The notes under the pieces were generated by a model. That model did no database searches and was not told the origin of the DNA. It saw only the letters and a program-made list of their open reading frames with translations. From Boesenbergia rotunda (taxonomy: Eukaryota; Streptophyta; Magnoliopsida; Zingiberales; Zingiberaceae), in contig JAGFNQ010005653.1 of the NCBI GenBank assembly GCA_024364735.1, positions 122,852 to 186,851 on the forward strand: a stretch of 64,000 nt of DNA, given 5' to 3'. Position 1 is the first letter of the stretch, and each line of letters opens with the position of its first letter. The position numbers and the translations under genes were made by a program. Shown in pieces: positions 44,416-53,695 of this stretch.

Positions 44416-47239
44416 ATTCAACTCTTGATTGCAATTTGCTTGATTGACTGTTTATTTAAATTTCTGCAATTTACCATGCTTAGACTAGGAATGGTTAGTT
44501 TAAGGACTGAACAAACTTAACTGAAATTTGACAACATAGTATTGGGTGGAGGTGAGATGATAGTACGTTAGGGAAACCAATTCTAATAAGGTCAAGTATA
44601 CTTGGTCTCTTTAGACTGGTGAAACTAGCCGAAGCTACCGATCCAAGACCCAAACTAGTTAGACCAGAATTTTTCAAAGATTAATTTTGAAAATGAAATT
44701 TCATTAGAAAGGCTTTGTCAAGGAAAGTTGAGATCCAATAAGGCTACGGCCAAAGAAGGCCTAGTGCCTCGCCAAGACCTGGAAGCCAATCTTGAAATTC
44801 AAATTCAATTACTCTTTGTAAATTCAAATCTAACATCAAATTTTCAGTTAACTTTAGATTAAAATTCTTTTCAATAAATTAAATTTAATTGTTAAAAATT
44901 AATTAATTTTTCAAAATTAATCATGGCTTTTCAAAATAAATCTTTCTATTAAAAATATGCATCTCACAAATAGTTAAGGATATCCTGTTTTGTCACTTAG
45001 AAATGGATGAGATGCTTAGGACCTAAAAGTTGAGTCCAACCCAACCAACTAATTCAAATTAATCAAACTAAAATTAATTCAATTAAATCAAAATCAAATC
45101 TTAATTAAATCAATTAAATTTAATTAAATCTAAATTAAATTAATTAAATTCAATTAAATCTTAATAAATTAAATTTAACTCAATCAAATTCAAATTTAAT
45201 TCATCTGACTTTTAAAATTCAAATTTAATACATCTGACTTTTAAATTCAAATTTAAATTCAACTGACTTTTAAAATTCAAATTTAATTCAACCGAAAAAC
45301 TTTCAAAATTAAAATATAATTCAACTAAACAAACTTAACCTTCTAAATTTAATTTTCTTAAAAATGAAATTTAACTTTTTAACTAAGAGTTAATGGTTCA
45401 AATCATTGTAATTAAAATCAAGTCTCTTTTGTTGACTAACCTGAAATTTATTTCATAATAGTTATTTCTTTGCTTTACCATTATACAAACATTTCTTTTA
45501 TACAATCAGTTTATTGTTGCATGGCAAAAAGTCACCTTGGGGATTACTTAGGATACTTTTTTTGTCTGTAGTCTGGGCTTAGATATTTATATATATATTT
45601 TTTGGACTTAAAAAAACACTTCTATTTTTTTAAAATCATTTCCCCTTTTTAGTTCTTTATATTCACTTTTTCAAATAGGAGAATGAAATTATGTTTCAAA
45701 TCATTAAAACAAAATACTATGTTTTCAAACTATCACTCATGTTTTTCGAAAACTATGCTGTCATATGTCTTTCAAATAATCATTTTTTCGAAATGTTAAT
45801 ACTTCAGAAGTCATTTTAAGAATTGTGCTTGATTTCCTTTTGATTTTGGCAAATCCTAAAGACACAGAGGAAGGTCCACTTCATGACCTACAAGGACTCC
45901 GAGGATGTGTTAAATTTAGGGGGAGTCTAAACCATTATTTCTAATAAGTATTTTCTTGGCAATTATTTTTGAAATTAATTCTTTTGATCTGAACTGAACC
46001 CTAAGAACTCAGAGGAAGAATACTTGTGATCAACAAGATTCCAAGGACTGTATCAAGTTTAGGGGGAGGTTAAATTAAAAGAGTTATTAAACATTTCTAA
46101 ATATTATGTTTCCATACACTATATTTTCAAAATTGTGTCAAAAACATAAGTAATTTGTCTTACAAAACATTATTATTTTTGTGGCTTATAAAATCATTTC
46201 TTGAAATAATATTTACTTGGGTTGGAGAAACTTCCAAGACACTTAGGAAAATATCCTTGTAGTTAACAAGGTTTCCTAGGATTGTGTCATACTGGAAAAG
46301 AAACCTAGTCAAGTAAAATATTAGGTTTTCAAAAGGCATAATATTTTTCGAAAATGCATATTTTTCAAATAATACTTATATTTTCAAAAAAAAATGTATA
46401 ATATCTTTCAAAGTGACTTATATCTCTTTCAAAGATACATAGTACTTGCATCTCTCAAAAAGCTCAATATCCTTTAAAAGTACTTGCATTTTTCAAAATA
46501 TTCAAAACAAGTAAACTTGTTGATTAAATATTTTTTTGTTGCTTGTCATGCATGGACTCAATAAAAATATACTTTTCTTTTGCATCAATTCTTCATTCTT
46601 TCAAAATGCTGTTCCTAATAAATTATCATAATTTTTGACATTATTCTCTCACTCAAATAGTTATGTTTTCAAAACCCATAAGCTCTGATACACAAATTTT
46701 AAATGTCTTTCAAAATATATTTTTCAAGAATTCCTTATTGATATATGACTTTTCCCCTTTTCAAAGAAAGTATCTTAGAAATGGTCTAAAACATAAGGAG
46801 AAGAATTTCACACCAAGGGGGAGAGAAAGAAAAGAGAGAAAGGAAATTTTGTTTAATTTTTATCTTTTTCAAGAAATGCTTCAAAAATTTCTAAGTATTT
46901 CAAATTTTTTGTGCATGTTTTTTTGCCTAAGTAAAATTCATTTTGCAAAGCTTGGTAAGTAAAAGTTATTTAACAAAAGTTAGATTTGCAAAACTTTTTC
47001 AACATTTTACCTTGTTCGCCCATGTAAGTTTTTGATATATGTCAAAGGGGGAGGAAAGGTCAAAGTTAAGTATGTTAACAAAATACTTCAAGGTAGCAGG
47101 GTAAATAAAATTTTTCAAAACTACATTGGTTGTTTAACTTTACTCTGCTCAAATTGATTGGTTTTAACTGTCGTGCTTAAATGCTATAAGTTTTTACTTA
47201 ACTTTGAATTGTGTTGTCATAAATCAAAAAGGGGGAGAT
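44416..47239 (+). other. noncoding 3' half of element C with conserved and structured modules
   Basis: 44,531-44,792 is the conserved block shared with elements D and E. The stem GCATCTCA (44,959-44,966) / TGAGATGC (45,008-45,015) follows. 45,050-45,320 is an AT-rich AATTAAATTTAA repeat. Two-stem modules lie at 46,014-46,042 and 46,245-46,277, with a degenerate one near 45,867; TTTAGGGGGAG motifs accompany the first two. GTCAAAGGGGGAG lies near 47,040, and the PPT AAAAAGGGGGAGAT (47,226-47,239) abuts the LTR. A 99-codon frame at 46,663-46,962 is Phe/Lys-rich with no recognisable motif. Confidence 0.72.
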
Positions 47240-48680
47240 TGTTGGTGCAGGAAGCACCATATCGAACCTGGTTTTGATATTGGCAAAGGATTCAAAGTTA
47301 AGTTTATTTGTTGTCTAATATGCTCATTAAGTGTGCAGGAAACAAAGTCCTAGCAAAGGACTGCTAGGCACTTGACAAAGGACTGTCAGGATACAAAGTC
47401 CTAGCGAAGGACTGCTAGGCACCTGGCGAAGGAATGCCAGGGTACTGAAGCCCTAGCGAAGGGATGCTAGGCACCAGGCGAAGGACAGCTTGGGATTGAA
47501 GACCTGGCGAAGGAGTGCTAGGCACCGGGCGAAGGACAGCTTGGTATCCAAGACCTGGCGAAGGACCGCTAGGCAAAAGTCCAACCGGAGGAGCCGGTTG
47601 GCATCAGGTACATTCACCCGAGAGGAGTAGGTGAGGACGCGTTCCCCATCGAGGGAACAGTAGGCGTCGGTTCGACCTAGGGCTCCATTTTGGAGGCCCA
47701 AAGTCAGAACCAAGACAGCTAAGGCTGTATAAACATAATACTCTATTGCTTCATATTGTTTTGGACTAACCCTGGATGCAGGATCGAAGGAACGTGTGTT
47801 TGCAGCTCAGAATGCCCAAAGGAGAGAGGCAGGTAGCTGAGCAGGGCGCCTTCAGTGTCCCGGGCGCCCCCAAGGCCAACACAATACAAGCGAAGCAACA
47901 AGTGCTTCGGCTGCTTACTGGCCGGGGCGCCCCCAGCGCCCAGGGCGCCCCCAGCGCCCAGGGCGCCCCCAGCGCCCAGGGCGCCCCCAGCGCCCAGGGC
48001 GCCCCAGCGCCCAGGGCGCCCCGCGCCTACACCAGCGAAGCGATTACTCTTATCCAGCCGAGAAGCCCGCGCTGAAGGAGTCAAGCAGGGCGCCCCCAGC
48101 GTCCCGGGCGCCCCCAGCGTCCCGGGCGCCCCCAGCGTCCCGGGCGCCCCCAGGGTCAAACCTCAGCCCTATTCGAGTGGGATAGAGGTTGACCGAGCGA
48201 AGCTCAGATCATGTGACACGTGGGGGGGCGCCCCCGACGTCCAGGGCGCCCCGAGGTGCTATAAATAGCACCCAACGCCCAGGCTTCTGAACAGACAAGC
48301 TTTCCAACGCATTCACGCTCTTCTACTCTCGCGCTCTGCCCCGGAAACCTTTCAACTCGAGATACAAGCGCCGACGACGTCCCTCTGCTTCAAAATAGAT
48401 TTTCCACCGGACGTCGGTAACGAAGAGTTGTCTTTTTTCTTACTGCACCTTTATTGTAATCATCTTCTGTAAATTGATTTGCGCGATTATAGTATTGCCC
48501 GAAGTAAATGGTCAACGATCGTGGGCCTTGGAGTAGGAGTCGACCTAGGCTCCGAACCAAGTAAAACTACCCGTGTTTGCGTTTGTTTGTTTTTAATTTC
48601 CTCTACGCAATTTCTCTAATTCTAAAATCCGATCGCTTTCCGATATTCACCCCCCCTCTATCGGTTCTCTCGATCCAACA
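47240..48680 (+). repeat. 3' LTR of element C
   Basis: 1,441 bp, TGTTGGTGCAGGAAGCACC...CGATCCAACA. It holds the hairpin array 47,345-47,605; an 18-bp tandem repeat GGGCGCCCCCAGCGCCCA (about 47,925-48,015) and a second GGGCGCCCCCAGCGTCCC set (48,087-48,150); and a TATAAATA box at 48,260-48,267 within the dyad 48,255-48,272. The Pro/Arg/Ala-rich frames over 47,743-48,268 arise from the 18-bp repeat, a multiple of 3, and are not genes. Confidence 0.9.
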
Positions 48681-50129
48681 GAGCTAAGGAATGGATCGGA
48701 GTTTAGTTTCTTATTGAATTTTCAGTCTCGAGCTATAGATTTAATTTCTGCAATCTGTTTCGTTTCTGAATTCTTGTATCAGCTGCTTTAGTTTACCTTT
48801 CTGAATTGTTTCTGCCATAATTAGTGTTTCAATTTTGCAAGTAGTTTGCTAGGGAGCTTGTTTAGTGAACATTTGTTCTCAATTTCAGTTTATTTCATGA
48901 ACTAGTTCTGGCGTATCAAGTTTGTAGCTGCGTATCAACTTAGTTCCTGCACTTACTTCAAGTTCAGTTTGTTTGTGTTTTAATTCCTGAAAATTAGACA
49001 TCATGTTTAGTGTGCTAATGCATTTGGTTTAAGTTTACTTCGCATTTGAATCATTTCTGAATTGAGTTTTATTTCTAAAATTTTGTTCAGCCTTGCGTAT
49101 CAGTTATCCCTGTGTATCAATTTCAGTCTCAAGTCTGTCATTTTTCGGTTATTGGCTTCTAAAGTTTGTGTCAAGAGAATCTTGGATCTTCTACATCTTA
49201 TCTGAATATTAGATTGGAGTATTCGAATTCATTTGCTTGCTTGTTTTGCATTCAGTTGATTTGAATTTCTGCACACAGTTCTGCCTTCCTGCATCTCATT
49301 TCTGCACTAGGTTTGCAATTGATTGAGTAGTTAGCTGCTGTTGAATTTCTTCATTCACTCTTGCAAGTTCATTCACTGATAGCCTAGTCTTCCAGCTGAT
49401 CCGATTAGTGGAGTTTCTGAGCTGTCAGAGATAGATTTGGCATTTAGTATCAGATTTCTAGCACATGAGTTTTCTTTTCTTTGTATCAAGTTTGTTCAAT
49501 TTCGGTACTTTGTATCAAAGGCAGCTTAGGCACTGATTGGTATCAAGTTATAGGGTACTTTTAGTGTGCTATGGTGTTTGAAATCAACCAGTATTGCATT
49601 CGGCCATTTCTGAACTTTCTTTGTATTTGTTGGCTTCCAAAAATTGTAGCTAGTTTGTGTTGAGTTTGCTTAAAGTTTAATTTCTAAATTTCGTAGCTAG
49701 CATTTGTGTTAAGTTTGTTTGTTCCCGAAAATTGCCATCACTACGTTTATTCATTTGCTTAGCATTCGGATTGCATTTAATATCAATTTTGTTCTCCAAT
49801 TTGGCTACTTTGTCTTGGTTGATTAAGTTTCACATTGGTTGAGTTCATTAGTTGCATTTACTTGTTTAACTCATTTAGTTAAGTTTCTTTCTTTTTCTTT
49901 GTGCTTTCATTTCTAAATTGCAACCCAAACCCAGATTTTATTTGAAACCCAAAAACATTCAACGACACATAAACTCGAGCTCGAATCAAACAACCTGAAC
50001 TTGCCCTAGGAAAAATACGACCTGTGGCCCCTTACTACATTTTTATTCTCGTTAGCAAAAAGGGTTTCCAGCTTTACATATATCTAAATTTGAGACCCAC
50101 ATTCGTGACAGTCTCTTTTGGGTCCATCA
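48681..50129 (+). repeat. Athila-like LTR fragment, 3' 1.45 kb, from a diverged copy
   Basis: It is colinear with 26,975-28,431 but only about 85% similar by eye, whereas 38,321-39,063 is nearly identical to the matching LTR start. It includes GCGTATCA words, GGAAAAATACGACCTG and the terminus TCCATCA. It is therefore probably not the missing part of the copy-2 LTR. No PBS follows. Confidence 0.75.
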
Positions 50130-51821
50130 ATGCCCGAGGCGAGTAGACTTGGTCTGGGTGCTACAGATGTCCGACCAAGAGCTGCTTAAACCCTACTACC
50201 TCGCGGTGCTACGGATAGGGTTTTTTCCACTAAGCCCTATCCTTGTGGTTGTCCGACAAAGACTTGTATTGCTTTATAGTCTCCTTTTGACCGCTAAGCC
50301 CTAGGGTTTTTGAGCTGAAAGCCACCCTCGCTATGCTTGTGACCCCTTGGTCCTTGTCGGGGGCTATGACCCCTTGGTCCTTGGCGGGGGCTAAAGCAAC
50401 AAAGTAAGATACAAAGAGATGCAACTACTATAGCTCCTCCCTCTGGATCGACGCTTGTCTCAGTCGAGTCCTCTCGACCTGCCCGTCTTCACCTGGGGCC
50501 TCCCTCTCGGTCGCTTGCTCCTCGGGCTGAATGCTTATTCTTCAACTTCCTTGCTCCTCGGGTTAGTGGGGCGTCCAGAGGTGGAGGAGGGCGTCTTCCG
50601 GATATGCTTAGACAGCGGCACCACATCCTCCTCATTGATGACAGGCGGAAGCTTCGAGGAAGTGACCTTCCTCAACCTCTTCAAGGGGGTTGGCTTCTGG
50701 GCAAGTCGTTTCCTCCTCCCCTTCTTGGTTGCCTGGGACGCCGCTTGGTTGGCTGGAAGCGCAGGCGCGGTCTCCCCATCTCCTATCTTGACGAGGGAGG
50801 GGGGGATTCCCCTTTGGGCTTGGTGAGCAACTCAGTCGCCCCTGGATCCTTGGGTGGCTCTGAAGCTTCTTGGTCCTCTGGCCGTTCGGCCGATTCCTCG
50901 GAGCCCTCATCCGGGTCGGCTACCGGGGCGGAGGGAGCTTGAGCAGTAACCAGGGCCTGCTCGTTAGCTTGCTCCAACTTCAAGTGTCGGTTAATAACTC
51001 AGGAAAGCATTATGTCGTCTGCAAAATAAAGACAAAGGGGTATCAATTAGAATTAACAAAGATATTTACGAAAAAGAAAACTTACGGAGATTGGGGCTCA
51101 TGCTCGTGATTTTAGGGCTGAGATTAGCCCTATAAAAAAGCTTCTCGCATTGTACCAGATTGAGGTCGTGGAACTCTATCCTAGCTAGGATACCCCTATC
51201 CCTCTGGTACCCTACGTCCTGCTGGAAGTCGCCGAGGTCCGGGATGAGCAGCAGGCTCTCCCTCCAGCGACTAGGGTTGAAGGGACACTGGGGGAGTTGA
51301 ATAAAGAAAAAACGTTCCTTCCATCCCTTGTGGAAGGAAGGAAGACTCCCTAAGAACCTATGGTTGGTGTGGGTTGTAAAACTAAAAGCCCCCATGGATG
51401 TTAAGGTAGGGACGAAAAAGAAATGGAAAAATCGAGCAGTCAAAAGGGTATCAAAAAGTTTAAAGAAGACAAATGCTCTGCCCATCTGAGCAAAGGCGCT
51501 TGGAGCCAGTTGGTGAAGGAGAATGTTAAAATATGTAGCAATACTCATGAAGAAGGGGGGAATAGGGAAACGAAGCCCTAACTCTACCTGCTCTAAGAAA
51601 AAAGTAAAGAAGCCTAGAGTAGGTTGTACGGGTGATTGACCTAACACAGGGACTTCCACCTGCAAGTCTGCCGGGATACCATACTTCTCACAGGCGGCTT
51701 GGAGGGTCTCTAACCTAACCTTATAGGAGATGGTCTCATACCACTCCAGGTGATAAGTTTGTTCCTCTGAGTGATCTTCACCCCCGCCTCCGGTCTTCTT
51801 CTTCTTCTCTACTGGACTCAT
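50130..51821 (-). pseudogene. 'putative gypsy type transposon' domain ORF, minus strand, broken
   Basis: From ATG at 51,819-51,821 (minus) a 251-codon frame encodes LEWYETISYKVRLETLQ, then RFPIPPFFMSIATYFNILLHQLAPSAFAQM, and GWKERFFFIQLP...PFNPSRWRE. This is the style of the plant domain called putative gypsy type transposon (Transposase_28 in Pfam), carried by large retrotransposon derivatives. A splice donor GTAAGT is visible near 51,088 and an acceptor TTTTGCAG near 51,023, but the next exon has an in-frame TGA near 50,998 and a frameshift near 50,800. The continuation (50,560-50,980) is Ala/Pro/Glu- then Lys/Arg-rich. 50,330-50,400 holds a tandem ACCCCTTGGTCCTTG repeat. The family assignment is from memory of the domain style. 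Confidence 0.62.
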
Positions 51822-52379
51822 GATGGTGAATGAAGGAAAAAGACAGAAGGAGAAGACTTACAAGCATGCAACGACAAGATGAGCAGAGGGTGAACAAGGA
51901 CGTTGATAGCAGATAAGGCAAGAAGGCGGAAGGGCATTGTTGCATCCGTTTTATAGAGGCAAGCCGCCCTCGTGTGAGCAATGGGAACGCGGCACGTCGA
52001 CGATGCTGGTTGCGCATCTCGAGGTGCCACTCCTCTTTACGGATGTTGCTTCGTATGGCCCTGCGGCCCATAGCAGCGGGAGATCGCCGTGCAGAGAATG
52101 ATAGAGTACGTGGCGAGGCTACATTCGCTGGGCCACCTTGTCGCCATTAAAAAATCTCATGTGCTTTTAACGGGCTATGGACAACTATCATGGCGCTGCC
52201 TCTAAACTCATAGGGATTTTGGAATAAGTCAAGAAATCGTCTGGAGTCCAAGGACGAATGTTTCAATTCCTCGGACCCGACAGACCGCCAAGAAATAATG
52301 GATATATGGACCTACCACAGCATAACTTCTTCGTTACCTCACTAGTCTAATTAGTCAGCCACACTTCCTTCGATTAGAC
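51822..52379. other. upstream part of the minus-strand transposon ORF; no gene seen
   Basis: Several short frames overlap without a shared motif. The region presumably holds the leader of the minus-strand element. Nothing else is recognised. Confidence 0.4.
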
Positions 52380-53150
52380 TTGAATGAAGAAGCTATGTGT
52401 CAAGGTCCACCAAGTCTGAACGACTCTCTCAAACTCCCGAGACCTCCTCGGGAGGATAGACTCCCGAAACTACCTCGGGCAGATATACTCCTGAGGCCTC
52501 CTCGGGAGGGTAGACTTTCGAGACTACCTCAGGCAAGTAAACTCCCTAGACCACCTCGGAAGGATAGGTCTCCGAGATCATCTCGGGAATAAAGGCGCCC
52601 AGGACCCCCCGGGCCAAAGGACCCCGAGATCACCTCGGGAGAGCGGAGCTCGAGGATCATCCTATCCGATAGCCCAACATCAAGTAACCGTCCCCTGTTT
52701 TTCGGTTTTGGGGATAATTATCAACGATAATTATTGGATAATTATGCCCCATAATATGCGGCCATTAAGGTCTTAATTATCACAACGATATAGATTTAAT
52801 TACTGCAATGGTCGTTACAAGGATTATCCAGTAACCGATAATTGGGGTGACATGGAGGAGAACGTGGGGACACGTGTGACCACCACCTCTGGTATATAAG
52901 GTACTCCAACCCCTCAAGTAAAGGGGTGACGCTCATCTTACTCACAATTTTTCCTTAGTTCTTTTTCTTCATTATATTTGAGGGTTGACTTGAGCGTCGG
53001 AATATGCTCCGTCGGAAAATCTCCGCTTTTTTTTCATTAACGCTCATATTAATCTCGCAGGGTGAAAATTCCTTCTCTTTCGTCATTATCTTTGTGGGCT
53101 AGACTATGATGACTTACTATACATGCCGATTCCTTACAAAATATTACCTT
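52380..53150 (+). repeat. Ty3-type LTR fragment with CTCGGGAG hairpin array, TATA box toward PAD4
   Basis: 52,430-52,645 repeats stems such as CTCCCGAG-ACCTC-CTCGGGAG and CCGAGA-TCA-TCTCGG. A TATATAA box lies at 52,893-52,899, followed by GTACTCCAACCCCTC, TTGAGCGTCGGAA and TAATCTCGCAGGGTG. The downstream half matches the minus-strand sequence at 60,165-60,560. Boundaries are uncertain, and the 62-codon frame at 53,279-53,467 is not supported. Confidence 0.6.
52893..52899 (+). promoter_or_regulatory. TATA box of LTR fragment, reading toward PAD4
   Basis: TATATAA in GGTATATAAGGTACTCC, about 800 bp upstream of the PAD4 start codon and in the same orientation. The equivalent in the minus-strand copy is at 60,398-60,404. 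It is an LTR promoter by context; activity is unknown. Confidence 0.6.
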
Positions 53151-53695
53151 TTCAAAGTTGAAAATCTCAAAATTTAGGTCGGCTCAGCTTATGTACTGCC
53201 CTAGACATAATCGGATGCTTAAACAAAAGCATCACAACAAATAAAGCTGCGGTATAATCGTTTTTATAAAAACTATAGTTGTTAGTTGCTAAGTCGATGT
53301 CCAAGTTTCTTCGGAACTTGACCCATCCCAAAAGGCATTTCGTTAATTGGGCAGCCTATCCGGTGGAGACAACATCTGCGGCACGCAAACAAACAAAATC
53401 AAAAACAAAAAAAAAAAAACAAAAACAAAAACGAGCTGCAGTGCTATCCATTGAATTGGATCGTTAACTATCAAATAAATAAATAAATAAATAGTTGAAT
53501 TCTATCGTCAACCATGTTTTACATTTGTAGTTATCGTCCTTTATCAAACGCGCTTTCACACTTCAACTTTTAAAGATCCAAAGCTACTTCCCCCTCTCTT
53601 TAGGTTTTGCTTGCTGATTGCAAAAGTGCCCATGAAATCCAAACCCCCCAATTTTCTCCTCCCCAATCCCACTCCTCCTCCTCCGAGCTGAATCC
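53151..53695 (+). promoter_or_regulatory. PAD4 upstream region and 5' UTR
   Basis: Only about 550 bp separate the LTR fragment from the PAD4 ATG. The stretch has an A-rich (AAAAAC)n run at 53,398-53,432, an (AAAT)n microsatellite at 53,472-53,493 and C/T-rich sequence (53,640-53,690) just before the start, typical of a plant 5' UTR. No convincing TATA box or W-box cluster was identified. Confidence 0.5.

Larger units (their letters stand above)
41251..48680 (+). mobile_element. gag-only SIRE-type element C, nearly complete
   Basis: It comprises a 5' LTR lacking its first 93 bp, an intact PBS, an almost intact gag, 2.8 kb of noncoding 3' region, a PPT and a full 3' LTR. Pol is absent, not merely decayed. 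LTR similarity is high outside the GGCGCC repeats, so it is the youngest SIRE-type copy here. The left flank is a minus-strand pol fragment and the right flank an Athila LTR fragment, so no target duplication can be tested. Confidence 0.87.

Noticed and set aside
48681..50129. Second half of the copy-2 Athila 3' LTR
   Set aside because: Tempting because the LTR is cut at 39,063, but divergence is much higher than in the first half, about 310 bp are missing and no target duplication matches.
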